From Spirochaetaceae bacterium (GTDB lineage: Bacteria > Spirochaetota > Spirochaetia > SZUA-6 > Bin103): a stretch of DNA of 31,149 nucleotides. This document shows, piece after piece, positions 8,371 through 16,736 of this stretch (within the stretch, counting starts at the first letter, position 1; each line of letters opens with the position of its first letter). The stretch lies in assembly GCA_028820215.1 (NCBI GenBank), contig JAPPKD010000158.1:1-31149 (forward strand), written 5' to 3'. The translations under genes were made by a program, and so were the position numbers. A model generated the notes under the pieces. The model searched no databases. It worked only from the letters and a program-made list of their open reading frames with translations, and was not told the origin of the DNA.

Positions 8371-8402
8371 CCCCAACCCTCTCCTGGGAGCCGGTGAGAC
8401 TC

Positions 8403-8957
8403 CTATATCGAAAGGATCTCCTGCTCCTTCTGCTCCACCAAGTCGCCGATTTTGGCAATCTGAGCGTCGGTGAGCTTCTGGATTTCCCCCGTCATGCGAC
8501 GCGCGTCGTCCTCCGAGGTGTCACCGTCCTTCTGCGCTTTCTTGATCGCCTCGTTGGCGTCGCGCCGCACGTTGCGAATGCCGACGCGAGCGCGCTCCCC
8601 TGCCGCCCGGGCTAATTTGGCGATCTCCTGCCGGCGTTCGGCGGTGAGCTGAGGAATGGCTATGCGGATCACCTTTCCGTCGTTGCTGGGGTTGAACGAC
8701 AGGTCGGACTTCTGGATCGCGCGCTCGACTTCCCCCAGGAGAGAGAGGTCCCAGGGCTGGATCACGACCAGACGCGCTTCCGGCACGGTGATCGTGGCCA
8801 CCTGATTCAGGGGCATGTCCTGGTCGTAGTACCGCACCGTGATGCGGTCGAACAGCGATGCGGAGGCCCGGCCGGTCCGGATGGTGCGGAACTCCGACTC
8901 CAGCGCCTGAATCGCCTTGGTCATGCGCTTCCTCGCATCCGCGGTCGCGTCAGCCAT
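8403..8957 (-). CDS. frr: Ribosome recycling factor
   Basis: A 184-residue protein that, with EF-G, splits post-termination ribosomes. The three-helix bundle signature is visible: a helix with SEFRTIRTGRASASLFD near residue 25, the insert with NQVATITVPEARLVVIQPWD, and NDGKVIRIAIPQLTAERRQE near residue 108. The start is ATG at 8957, chosen because GGGGAGA (complement of 8964-8970) is six bases upstream; an ATG five codons earlier is not supported. Length matches the family at about 185. It follows tsf; the gap between them is mostly a 17-bp tandem repeat. Confidence 0.96.
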   Translation of the reverse strand: MADATADARKRMTKAIQALESEFRTIRTGRASASLFDRITVRYYDQDMPLNQVATITVPEARLVVIQPWDLSLLGEVERAIQKSDLSFNPSNDGKVIRIAIPQLTAERRQEIAKLARAAGERARVGIRNVRRDANEAIKKAQKDGDTSEDDARRMTGEIQKLTDAQIAKIGDLVEQKEQEILSI

Positions 8958-8985
8958 GTGTGTTCTCCCCAAATCCGGTCGTAAC

Positions 8986-9033
8986 TGCCTGATCGCCCAT
9001 CATGCCTGATCGCCCATCATGCCTGATCGCCCA
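8986..9033. repeat. 17-bp direct tandem repeat spanning the tsf stop codon
   Basis: The unit TGCCTGATCGCCCATCA occurs at 8986-9002 and 9003-9019, followed by 14 matching bases at 9020-9033. The third copy is the end of the tsf coding sequence on the minus strand, and the TGA stop of tsf (9017-9019) is made at the copy junction. Slippage here would change only the tsf-frr spacing unless it altered the innermost copy. A unit of 17 is not a multiple of three, so the repeat is not a coding expansion. Confidence 0.9.
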
Positions 9034-9874
9034 CCTTGAAGTAGCGGAACTCGGCGACGCTCACCTTCTCTCCGAGGCGCTTGCCGAGGCCGGCAAGGAC
9101 CTGCTTCACCTTCTGCTTCTCGTCCTTCACGAATCCCTGCTCCAGCAGGCAGATCTCCGACAGGTGCTTGCCCAGCTTGCCGCGGACGATCCCCTCCGTG
9201 ACCTTCTCCGGCTTGCCGAGCGCCTCTGCCTGCGTGCGGAAGATCTGCTCCTGCTCGTCACGGTAGGAGGCATCCACGTCATCCGGTGACAGGAAACGCG
9301 GCGCGAACGCAGCCACGTGCAGCGCCAGATCGTGCGCGGTCTGTCGCACCTCTTCGTCGACCGTTCCGCCGGTGCGAAGCTTGACCAGCACGCCGATCGA
9401 ACCCTCGCCGTGCACGTAGTCCGCGACATGCTCGCCCGCTGCGGCGTCGACGGCTACCACCGCGCACCGCTTGAAGCCGATGTTCTCGCGGATGCGGGAA
9501 GCAAGGCCGCCGATCGCCTCCTGCATGTGCTCATCCGGTTCCTGCAGGGCCTGCTCCAGGGCATGCACGACCAGCGACCGCCCCAACTCCACGAATTGAT
9601 CGTTGCGGGCGACGAAGTCGGTCTCGCTCGACAGTTCGAGCAGGGCCGCGGCGCCGTTCCGAACGGCTGCGAATACCCGCCCCTCGTCGGCCGCGCGGCC
9701 GACGCGCTTGGCCGCCGCAGCAAGGCCCTGCTCCTTGAGCCTGCGCTCGGCCGCCTGCAGGTCGCCGTCCGCCTCGACCAGCGCCGTCTTGCAGTCCATC
9801 ATGCCGGCGCCGGTCATGGCGCGCAGCTCCTTGACCGCGGCTGCCGTGACGACCGCGGGTCCGGCAGGGCTCAC
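9017..9874 (-). CDS. tsf: Translation elongation factor Ts
   Basis: A 285-residue guanine-nucleotide exchange factor for EF-Tu. Both family signatures are present: an N-terminal UBA-like domain followed by [19 protein letters not shown] near residue 17, and [13 protein letters not shown] near residue 82. The C-terminal part carries the dimerisation and coiled-coil regions of longer EF-Ts proteins. The start is GTG at 9874, overlapping the rpsB stop by four bases (GTGA), which implies translational coupling. Its own stop is created at the junction of a 17-bp tandem repeat. Confidence 0.96.
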   Translation of the reverse strand: MSPAGPAVVTAAAVKELRAMTGAGMMDCKTALVEADGDLQAAERRLKEQGLAAAAKRVGRAADEGRVFAAVRNGAAALLELSSETDFVARNDQFVELGRSLVVHALEQALQEPDEHMQEAIGGLASRIRENIGFKRCAVVAVDAAAGEHVADYVHGEGSIGVLVKLRTGGTVDEEVRQTAHDLALHVAAFAPRFLSPDDVDASYRDEQEQIFRTQAEALGKPEKVTEGIVRGKLGKHLSEICLLEQGFVKDEKQKVKQVLAGLGKRLGEKVSVAEFRYFKVGDQA

Positions 9875-10857
9875 AGGTCTTCGTAGAGCCGGTCTTCGTC
9901 GATTCCGGCGGTCTCTTCCACGGTCGGCTGCTCGGCAGCCGTCTCGTCACGCTCGTACTTGGAGGGGTCGAAGTCGGAGTAGTCCTGATCGGTGAACCGC
10001 TCCGGGGCGTCGGGATCATCGGCTTGCAGCGTTTCGCCGAGCGCGACCGTCTCCACCTCGTCCTGTTCTTCTTCTTTTTCCCCTTCGTCCCGGCCGTCGG
10101 CGGCCTGCTCGGGATAGCCCGCATACTCCTCGGACATCTCGTCATCCTGCAGGTTCTCGATCACCTCCAGACCCACCTCGTTCTCGGCCTCGACCACGGC
10201 ATTGGCGATGATCTGCGTGAAGAGGTTGATGGCGCGGATGGCGTCATCATTGCCGGGAATGGGATAGTCGATGCCTTCCGGATTGCTGTTGGTATCCACC
10301 ACCGCGACGATCGGCACGCCGACCGCACGCGCCTCGTCCACCGCGATGGACTCGTTGCGCGTGTCGATGATGAACACGACGCCGGGAAGCTCCTTCATCT
10401 CCTTGATGCCGCCGAGGTTGCGCTCCAGGCGCGCCCGCTCCTTGAGCATCAGCGAGATCTCTTTCTTGGTGAGATTGCGGAACGTGCCGTCCACTTCCAT
10501 CTTCTCGATCTTCTTGAGCTTCAGCAGCGATCGCTTGATGGTCGAGAAGTTCGTCAGCATGCCGCCGAGCCAGCGATTGTTCACGTAGAACATCTGGCAC
10601 CGCTTCGCTTCGCGTTCGATCGACTGCTGGGCCTGCTTCTTGGTGCCCACGAACAGCACGGACTTTCCTTCCAGCACGACCTGGCGAACCACGTCGTACG
10701 AACTCTTGATGGCCGCGATCGTCTTCTGCAGGTCGATGATATGGATGCCGTTGCGCTCGGCAAAAATGTATCTGCGCATCCTGGGGTCCCAGCGCTTGGT
10801 CTGATGACCGAAGTGCACGCCGGACTCCAGGAGGTTCTTCATCGTGACTACCGCCAC
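9871..10857 (-). CDS. rpsB: 30S ribosomal protein uS2 with long acidic C-terminal tail
   Basis: Ribosomal protein S2 of the small subunit, needed for S1 binding and translation initiation. The core is standard: [15 protein letters not shown] near residue 9, [10 protein letters not shown] near residue 37, and [12 protein letters not shown] near residue 92. The core ends around residue 228. Beyond it lies a tail of about 100 residues, roughly 40 percent Asp and Glu with few hydrophobic positions, predicted disordered; typical S2 is 230-260 residues, this one is 328. Start is GTG at 10857 with GGGGGAG just upstream. The gene follows maf by 36 bases and is coupled to tsf. Confidence 0.95.
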   Translation of the reverse strand: MAVVTMKNLLESGVHFGHQTKRWDPRMRRYIFAERNGIHIIDLQKTIAAIKSSYDVVRQVVLEGKSVLFVGTKKQAQQSIEREAKRCQMFYVNNRWLGGMLTNFSTIKRSLLKLKKIEKMEVDGTFRNLTKKEISLMLKERARLERNLGGIKEMKELPGVVFIIDTRNESIAVDEARAVGVPIVAVVDTNSNPEGIDYPIPGNDDAIRAINLFTQIIANAVVEAENEVGLEVIENLQDDEMSEEYAGYPEQAADGRDEGEKEEEQDEVETVALGETLQADDPDAPERFTDQDYSDFDPSKYERDETAAEQPTVEETAGIDEDRLYEDL

Positions 10858-10893
10858 GCTCTCCCCCTTGGTTGGTTCCCTGGCTGATTGTGG

Positions 10894-11523
10894 TTATTCC
10901 AGGGTATCGGTTTGCTGCAAGATGCCATACAGGGCCTCCAGTGGCAAGCCGACCACGTTGCTGTGCGAGCCGTGGATGCGCTCGATCAGCCGCGCCCCCT
11001 TCCCCTGCACACGGTATCCGCCGGCCGCGCCGGCCCATTCGCCGCTCCGCAGGTAGTCCCGGAGCACATTGCTGCTCACCCTTCGCACGCGCACGGTGCT
11101 CTCGACGCTGGTCTCGTGGAGGGAGCCGGTATGGGCGTCGATCACGCACAGGCCGCTGATCACGCGATGCTCGCGGCCCGCCAGCGTTCGCAGAAACCCG
11201 GCGGCCTGGCAGGCATCCCGCGGCTTGCCCAGGATTGCGCCGTCGACGTGGATGCAGGTGTCGCAGCCCAGCACGAGCGGCCGGGGCGCCCCGGACCGGA
11301 CCGACTCCGCCAGGGAAGGGATGGCTCCCAGACGGGCGCCCACCGCCATCGCCTTGTCACGCGCGAGCCGGCGGGTGTAGACATCCGGCCGGGCCGACTC
11401 GGCGGGCGAAGGCGGCGGTTCTTCCACACCGCTCGGGACCGCGACGAACGGCAGCCCCTCCCGGCGCAACAGATCGCGGCGGCCCTCCGAACCGGAGGCC
11501 AGCACGATCATTCGCGGCGACAT
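10894..11523 (-). CDS. maf: Maf family nucleoside triphosphate pyrophosphatase
   Basis: A 209-residue Maf/HAM1-fold enzyme that hydrolyses non-canonical or pyrimidine nucleoside triphosphates to monophosphates. Visible motifs: the phosphate-binding opening LASGSEGRRDLLRR at residues 8-21, the catalytic region VLGCDTCIHVDG near residue 84 (Asp of C-D-T), GKPRDACQA just after, and GGYRVQGKGARLIERI near residue 167. The segment before GCDT is slightly long, with an insertion around residues 63-80. Start ATG at 11523 has no Shine-Dalgarno; a TAGTAT (complement of 11536-11541) twelve bases upstream could be a -10 box. It heads the minus-strand operon and is divergent from fni, with only 32 bases between starts. 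Confidence 0.88.
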   Translation of the reverse strand: MSPRMIVLASGSEGRRDLLRREGLPFVAVPSGVEEPPPSPAESARPDVYTRRLARDKAMAVGARLGAIPSLAESVRSGAPRPLVLGCDTCIHVDGAILGKPRDACQAAGFLRTLAGREHRVISGLCVIDAHTGSLHETSVESTVRVRRVSSNVLRDYLRSGEWAGAAGGYRVQGKGARLIERIHGSHSNVVGLPLEALYGILQQTDTLE

Positions 11524-11555
11524 CTGACGCGTGCCATACTAACGGCAGGTTCACG

Positions 11556-12644
11556 GTGTCCTTTCCCCTGTCCCCCATTCAGTCCCGCAAGAAGAGCCAT
11601 CTCGACGCGTGCGTCGACGGCCCCGAGGAGGACATCTCCAGCAGCGCGGGGACCGGCTTCGAGCTGGTCCGTTTCGAGCACGAAGCGCTGCCCGAACTGG
11701 ACCTGGACGAGATCGACACCACGACCGGCTTCCTGGGGGCCGAGCTCGTGCTGCCGCTGATGATCTCCTGCATGACCGGCGGCACGCACCAGGGTCGCGA
11801 CGCGAACCGTGACCTGGCGATCGCGGCGCAGGAGTGCGGCGTGGCCGTCGGCCTGGGCTCGATGCGCGTGGGGCTCGAGAACCCCGGCGTGCTCGACCAC
11901 TTCGCGGTCAAGGCCGAGGCGCCGGACGTGCCGGTGATCGCCAACCTGGCCGCCGCGCAACTCCGCGAGATCGACCACGGCCGGGTCACCGATGCCCTGG
12001 ATCACCTGCGGGTGCAGGCGATCGCGCTGCATCTGAACCCCGGCCAGGAGTTGTTCCAGCAGGACGGCGACCGCAGCTTCCGCGGCCTGGAGGCCGCGAT
12101 CGCGGAGTTCACCGAGCATTGCCGGCTGCCGGTGATCGTCAAGGAAACCGGCTTCGGCATCTCCGTCTCCACGGCGCTCAGGCTGCTGGACGCCGGTGTG
12201 GAATATGTCGACGTGGCCGGAGCCGGCGGCACCAACTGGGTGCTGGTGGAAGCGCACCGCCTGCAGGGCGACGACGCGGGAGCGGCGCGCGAGCTCGCCG
12301 ACTGGGGCAATCCCACCGCCGCGGTGCTTGCCGCCATGCGCGACGAGCCGCGGCTGTCCGGTTCGATCATCGCCTCCGGCGGCCTGCGCCGCGGCCAGGA
12401 TCTGGCCAAGGCGGTCGCCCTGGGGGCCGAGATCGGCGCGCTGGCCCTGCCGTTCATCAAGGACGTGTTCGAAGGCGGCGCGGAACGGGTCGCGCAGCGC
12501 ATCCGGCTGCTCGGGCGCGTGCTGCGCGCGGTCATGCTGCTGACGGGATCGCGGACACTCGAGGACCTGCGCCGGGCCCGCGTGAGCATCGACCCGGCGC
12601 TCACGGCAATGGGCTCGCTGCTCTCCGCCCGGGGGATCGCGTGA
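11556..12644 (+). CDS. fni: Type 2 isopentenyl-diphosphate delta-isomerase (FMN-dependent)
   Basis: A 362-residue TIM-barrel flavoenzyme that interconverts IPP and DMAPP, using FMN, NADPH and Mg. Recognisable elements: RKKSHLDACV near residue 10 (family opening RKxxH), PLMISCMTGGT near residue 67, VGLGSMRVGLEN near residue 97, VIVKETGFGIS near residue 193, the loop VAGAGGTNW near residue 223, and SGGLRRGQDLAKA near residue 273. The frame is open far upstream, but homology begins at the GTG at 11556, which has AGGT a few bases before it. Type 2 isomerases are essential in organisms that make IPP by the mevalonate route. The stop overlaps the following amidase start (GTGA). Confidence 0.92.
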   Translation: MSFPLSPIQSRKKSHLDACVDGPEEDISSSAGTGFELVRFEHEALPELDLDEIDTTTGFLGAELVLPLMISCMTGGTHQGRDANRDLAIAAQECGVAVGLGSMRVGLENPGVLDHFAVKAEAPDVPVIANLAAAQLREIDHGRVTDALDHLRVQAIALHLNPGQELFQQDGDRSFRGLEAAIAEFTEHCRLPVIVKETGFGISVSTALRLLDAGVEYVDVAGAGGTNWVLVEAHRLQGDDAGAARELADWGNPTAAVLAAMRDEPRLSGSIIASGGLRRGQDLAKAVALGAEIGALALPFIKDVFEGGAERVAQRIRLLGRVLRAVMLLTGSRTLEDLRRARVSIDPALTAMGSLLSARGIA

Positions 12645-13915
12645 GCCGGGGCAAGCATCGCGCCGACCAGCGGTTCGCCGAACACCTGAGCGCGATCGAA
12701 CGGTGGGAGCCCGTCGTGCGGGCGCTGGTGGGCTGGGACGCCGAAGCGGCACGCCGGCGGGCAGAGGCCGCGGGCGTGGGCGCGCTGTCCGGCTGGGCGA
12801 TCGGCGTCAAGGACATCCTGGACCTGTCCGGGGCCCCGACCGCGTGCGGCGTCGACTTCCTGTCACCGGAGCCGAAGCAGGCATCGGCCCGCATCGTCGA
12901 GCGGCTGCAGGAGCAGGGCGCGTACGCGCTGGCCAAGACGGTCACGACCTGCTTCGCCTACCTGGACCCCGGCCCGACGCGCAACCCGTGGAATCCCGAG
13001 CACACGCCGGGAGGATCGTCGATGGGCTCCGCGGCCGCGGTCGCCACCGGCATGGTGCGGGCCGCGATCGGCACGCAGACGGTGGGATCGGTGTGCCGGC
13101 CCGCCTCGTTCTGCGGGGTGGTCGGCTTCAAGCCGTCCTACGGGGCGATATCGACGGACGGCTGCTTCGCGCTGGTCCCCACCTTCGACACGGTCGGCTT
13201 CTTCACGCGAACCGTGGAAGACATGACGACGCTCTGGCAGGCCGTCGCCGCGGACGGCGCGGCCGCGCCGTCCGGCTTGTCCGCGCCGGACGCGGCGCAG
13301 GCTCCCGTGGTCGGGATCGTCCAGGATCTCCTGAGCGGACCGTTCGACCCGGAGATGGCCTCCACGCTCCGCTGGGCCGCCGAACGGCTGCGCGCGTGCG
13401 GGATCCCCACACGGGAGCTTTCGCTGCCGGCGGAGATGGCGGCGGTCTACGACAACAACCGCGTGATCTTCGAGGTGGAGGCCGCGCGCGCGCACGCCGC
13501 GCTCTGGGCCCGCCACCGGGACGCCTACCCGCCGAAGATGAAGGCGGTGCTGGAGTCGGCCGCGGCCGGCGACTCGCCCGCGCGCTACGCGGACGCCTGC
13601 GCGGCCCGCGCGGACGCGCAGGAGCGCTTCGCGGCGCTGTTCGAAGACATCGACGTGGTGCTGGCGCCGGCGGCGCCGGGCGCGGCGCCGCGCGACCTGA
13701 CCATCACCGGCGATCCGCGCGCCAACCTGCCGTTCACCCACGTGCGCGCGCCGGTGGTGTCGCTGCCTGCCCGGCTCGGCGCGGGCGGGCTGCCGCTCGG
13801 CCTGCAGTGCGCGGCGCCGGCGGGATCGGACGCCGCGGTGCTGGCTGCGGCCCGCGCGATCCAGGACGCGCTGCGCTTCGACGCGGCGCCGCCGGTACCG
13901 CGAACGGGCGGCTGA
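12641..13915 (+). CDS. Amidase-signature family hydrolase
   Basis: A 424-residue serine amidohydrolase of the amidase-signature fold. The Ser-cisSer-Lys triad can be placed: Lys in GWAIGVKDILD near residue 52, cis-Ser in TPGGSSMGSAAAV near residue 126, and the nucleophile Ser in TQTVGSVCRPASF near residue 150. It resembles GatA-like proteins and aryl/alkyl amidases but gatB and gatC are not nearby, so a free amidase, for example acting on allophanate-like or amino-acid amides, is more likely. Start GTG at 12641 overlaps the fni stop by four bases, so it is probably cotranslated. Substrate cannot be told from the sequence. Confidence 0.82.
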   Translation: MSRGKHRADQRFAEHLSAIERWEPVVRALVGWDAEAARRRAEAAGVGALSGWAIGVKDILDLSGAPTACGVDFLSPEPKQASARIVERLQEQGAYALAKTVTTCFAYLDPGPTRNPWNPEHTPGGSSMGSAAAVATGMVRAAIGTQTVGSVCRPASFCGVVGFKPSYGAISTDGCFALVPTFDTVGFFTRTVEDMTTLWQAVAADGAAAPSGLSAPDAAQAPVVGIVQDLLSGPFDPEMASTLRWAAERLRACGIPTRELSLPAEMAAVYDNNRVIFEVEAARAHAALWARHRDAYPPKMKAVLESAAAGDSPARYADACAARADAQERFAALFEDIDVVLAPAAPGAAPRDLTITGDPRANLPFTHVRAPVVSLPARLGAGGLPLGLQCAAPAGSDAAVLAAARAIQDALRFDAAPPVPRTGG

Positions 13916-13922
13916 AAGGAGG
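13916..13922 (+). promoter_or_regulatory. Strong Shine-Dalgarno for the GH127-like gene
   Basis: AAAGGAGGG covers the end of the amidase stop and sits four to five bases before ATG at 13927. It fixes that start although the frame stays open for over 1.2 kb upstream. Confidence 0.8.
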
Positions 13923-13926
13923 GACC

Positions 13927-15486
13927 ATGCGACTGAACGACGTCAACACCACCGACCTGACCGACGCGATACGGCTGGGCTGCCGGATGATGTGCAACGT
14001 CTTCAACGCCGACGACGGCGACATCCCGTTCTTCGGCTCGGAGGTCAGGCCCAACCCGCAGTTCGGTTTCTCGGGCGCCCACACCGAGTCGCACGTACCC
14101 GGACGCCATCTCAACGCCCTGCTCAACGCCGAGGACGCGGCCGGCATAGCCGTGCCCGCCGAAGCGATCGACAAGCACGCCAACGCCGCGTTCTTCTCCT
14201 ACGGCGGGCCGCTGGCCCTTCCGCTGAACCGGTCCCGGATCGGCGGCCCGCTCGAGCTCTTCACCACCCACAACGTGCGCGAGGGTTTCCACGCGCTGTA
14301 CCCGCTGGTGAAGTACCGCGGCTCCGAACGCGCACGCGAGCTCGCCGAGCGCAGCATCGGCGAGTTGCTCGAGCTGTTCCGGCCCGACACGGGCTGGGAC
14401 CTCGACCGCCTGCAGCGCTGCGGGCTGACGGTTCGCGAGGACACTTTCATCACCGGCATCGCCCGCGCAATCGGCCCGCTGGTCAAGTACTACCGGGCGA
14501 CCGGACACGGCCCGGCGCTGGAGCTGGCCGTGACGCTCGCCGACAAGACCACCCGTGAATTCTTCCTGGAGTCGGGCGCCTACGACCGCGAGCGGTTCGG
14601 CGCGCATACCCACTCGACCACCTGCGTGATGTCCTCGCTGGCACAGCTCGCCGACCTGCTCGACGACGCCAAGCTGCTGGCGCGGGTCAGGGGGTTCTAC
14701 GACAACGGTCTGTGGGAGATCCGGGACGAGATCGGCTGGGTGATCGAATCCAGCCGGGACGACGCCGTCGCCGACCGGGGGGAGATCAACAACACCGGCG
14801 ACATCGTGGAAACGGCGCTGATCCTGGGCCGGCGCGGGTTCCCTGAGTACTTCGACGACGCCGAGCGGATCGTTCGGTGCCACATCCTGCCGTCGCAGCT
14901 CCGCGACAACAGCTTCATCGAGGACCCGCCCAACCCCGGCGGCGTCGACTACCTGCACCGCATCGCCGACCGGCACCTCGGCGGCTTCGGGTTTCCGGCC
15001 CCGTACGGACACGAGCCGCTCGACCCGCACCGGGACGTCAGCTTCAACACCGACATCGTCGGCGGCGGGGTCGGCTCGCTGTGCGAGGTGGTCCGCGAGT
15101 CGGTGCGGACCGGGCACGGCATCCACCGCGTGAACCTGCTGTTCGACCGGGAGACCGACCACGTCGCGGTCGAGTCGCCCTATACGCACGACGGTCTGCG
15201 CGTCACGGTCAGGACCGCCGGCCCCCTTTACGTGCGCATTCCGTCATGGGTGAAGCCCTCGGACGTCCTGGTCGAGCCCATGCCGCGCCGACTCACCTGG
15301 TCCGGCAGCTACCTGCTGATCGCGGAACCGCCGGTCGGCCAGGGCATCGACATCCGCTTTCCGCTCGCCGAGCGCGAGATCGTCCTGCACCACCGGACGC
15401 GGGACATCCGCGTGCGGCTGCGCGGCGACGCGGTGGCGGCCATGGAGAACCACGGCGCCGACCTGACCTACTTCGAACCGCTCTGA
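13927..15486 (+). CDS. GH127-like (DUF1680-type) glycoside hydrolase candidate
   Basis: A 519-residue cytoplasmic protein (no signal peptide). Residues about 20-370 are helical, with paired helices as in an (alpha/alpha)6 barrel; His- and Asp-rich loops occur at HTHSTTCVMSSLAQ near residue 226 and GEINNTGDIVETALI near residue 285. Residues about 385-515 are beta-rich, with GPLYVRIPSWVKPSDV followed by a Gly-x-Tyr strand and FPLAERE, the order seen in the C-terminal sandwich of beta-L-arabinofuranosidase family GH127. The usual catalytic Cys cluster of GH127 is not evident, so it could be a divergent relative. A strong ribosome site fixes the start. Its last 19 bases overlap the end of nfo on the other strand. 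Confidence 0.55.
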   Translation: MRLNDVNTTDLTDAIRLGCRMMCNVFNADDGDIPFFGSEVRPNPQFGFSGAHTESHVPGRHLNALLNAEDAAGIAVPAEAIDKHANAAFFSYGGPLALPLNRSRIGGPLELFTTHNVREGFHALYPLVKYRGSERARELAERSIGELLELFRPDTGWDLDRLQRCGLTVREDTFITGIARAIGPLVKYYRATGHGPALELAVTLADKTTREFFLESGAYDRERFGAHTHSTTCVMSSLAQLADLLDDAKLLARVRGFYDNGLWEIRDEIGWVIESSRDDAVADRGEINNTGDIVETALILGRRGFPEYFDDAERIVRCHILPSQLRDNSFIEDPPNPGGVDYLHRIADRHLGGFGFPAPYGHEPLDPHRDVSFNTDIVGGGVGSLCEVVRESVRTGHGIHRVNLLFDRETDHVAVESPYTHDGLRVTVRTAGPLYVRIPSWVKPSDVLVEPMPRRLTWSGSYLLIAEPPVGQGIDIRFPLAEREIVLHHRTRDIRVRLRGDAVAAMENHGADLTYFEPL

Positions 15487-16340
15487 CCGCAGGCGGCGGC
15501 CAGCCGCCGCAGCTCGGCGATCTCCTTCGCCCAGTTCTCCGGCTCGGGCGTCTCGAGGATCAGCGGCATCTCGTCGAAGCGCGGGTCCTGGACGATCCAC
15601 GTGAACGGCTCGCGGCCGATCAGTCCGGCGCCGATCGCGGCGTGCCGGTCGACGCGGCTGCCAAGGTCGCCCTTGGAGTCGTTGAGGTGCCAGCCGCGCA
15701 GATGGCGCAGGCCGACGGTCGCGTCGAACTCCTCGAGCATCCGCTCGTAGCCGTCGCGCGTGCGCAGGTCGTAGCCGGCCGCGAACAGGTGGCAGGTGTC
15801 CAGGCACACTCCCGCGCGCCCAGGATCGCCGATCCGCTCGATCAGGGCAGCCAGCTCGGCGAAGGTGCGGCCGACGTTCGTCCCCTGCCCGGCCGTGCAC
15901 TCGACCACGGCCGTCACCCCCTCGGTCTGCTCCAGCGTCTCGTTCACATAGCCGGCGATCTGCTCGATGCAGCGCTCGACGGACAGGGCAGCGCCCTGCT
16001 TGGGGGCGCCGGGGTGGAAGTTCAGGTAGCGGAGCCCGAGCATCTGGCAGCGGCTCATCTCGTCCAGGAACGCGGCGCGCGACTTGGCGACCACCTCCGG
16101 ATCGGAGCTGCCAAGGTTGATCAGGTAGCTGTCGTGCGGCAGCACGTGGTGCGGCGCGAACCCGTGCTCGCGCAGGGAGTCGCGGAAGGCGGCGGCGTCC
16201 TCTTCCGAGAGCGGCCGCTGGTTCCAGATGCGCTGGTTGCGGGTGAACATGCCGATGGCGGTGGCGCCGAGCTCCACCGCGTTGGCCACCGCGTTCTGCA
16301 CGCCGCCGGCGATCGACACGTGCGCGCCGATGCGCTTCAT
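15468..16340 (-). CDS. nfo: Endonuclease IV (AP endonuclease)
   Basis: A 290-residue TIM-barrel nuclease that cuts DNA 5' of abasic sites in base excision repair, using three zinc ions. Metal-ligand motifs in order: IGAHVSIAGG (residues 4-13), LNFHPGAPK near residue 105, VVECTAGQGTNVG near residue 142, VCLDTCHLFAAGYD near residue 176, WHLNDSKGDLGSRVDRHAAIG near residue 213, and ILETPEP near residue 262, matching the three endonuclease IV signatures. The gene runs opposite its neighbours and its 3' end overlaps the GH127-like gene by 19 bases. The 53-base gap to the MazG-like gene must hold divergent promoters; I saw no clear boxes there. Confidence 0.95.
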   Translation of the reverse strand: MKRIGAHVSIAGGVQNAVANAVELGATAIGMFTRNQRIWNQRPLSEEDAAAFRDSLREHGFAPHHVLPHDSYLINLGSSDPEVVAKSRAAFLDEMSRCQMLGLRYLNFHPGAPKQGAALSVERCIEQIAGYVNETLEQTEGVTAVVECTAGQGTNVGRTFAELAALIERIGDPGRAGVCLDTCHLFAAGYDLRTRDGYERMLEEFDATVGLRHLRGWHLNDSKGDLGSRVDRHAAIGAGLIGREPFTWIVQDPRFDEMPLILETPEPENWAKEIAELRRLAAACGQSGSK

Positions 16341-16393
16341 CGGGCCGCCCGTTGCGGATGCTGCATGCCGGGACTACCCTGCGCGCGTCACCG

Positions 16394-16732
16394 ATGGATG
16401 TCCAGGAGTTCGCCGAGTATCAGCGGCAGTCGCGCAAGACTTGGGGGCTGGTCAGGACCGATCACCCCATCGTCTATCCCACGCTGGGGCTGGCCAACGA
16501 GGCGGGCGAGGTGGCCGGCAAGGTCAAGAAGCTGTTCCGGGACAAGGACGGCCGCATCAGCGACGCCGACCGCGAGTCTCTGAAGATGGAGCTCGGCGAC
16601 GTGCTGTGGTACCTGGCGCAGATCTGCACCGAGCTGGATCTGGACCTGGACGAGGTGGCCGCGGCCAACCTGGAGAAGCTCTTCTCGCGCAAGGAACGCG
16701 GCACGATCGGCGGCGACGGCGACAAGCGATAG
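16394..16732 (+). CDS. MazG-like nucleotide pyrophosphohydrolase
   Basis: A 112-residue all-alpha NTP pyrophosphohydrolase of the MazG superfamily. The divalent-metal motif is visible as NEAGEVAGKVKK near residue 35 (E-x2-E form) and KMELGDVLWYLAQI near residue 66 (E-x2-D form). Single-domain members of this size clean up aberrant nucleotides or act as dCTPase/dUTPase-like enzymes; which one cannot be told. ATG at 16394 is chosen because homology starts there; an in-frame ATG at 16352 would extend into the nfo promoter gap. The next gene starts four bases after its stop. Confidence 0.85.
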   Translation: MDVQEFAEYQRQSRKTWGLVRTDHPIVYPTLGLANEAGEVAGKVKKLFRDKDGRISDADRESLKMELGDVLWYLAQICTELDLDLDEVAAANLEKLFSRKERGTIGGDGDKR

Positions 16733-16736
16733 CGCG

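Noticed and set aside
11535..11541. CATACTA as a shared -10 for divergent maf and fni
   Set aside because: Spacing is possible in both directions, but neither side has a believable -35 box; kept only as a remark under maf.
11235..11555. Upstream extension of the fni frame
   Set aside because: It runs antisense through maf and has no family similarity; the family pattern begins after GTG 11556.
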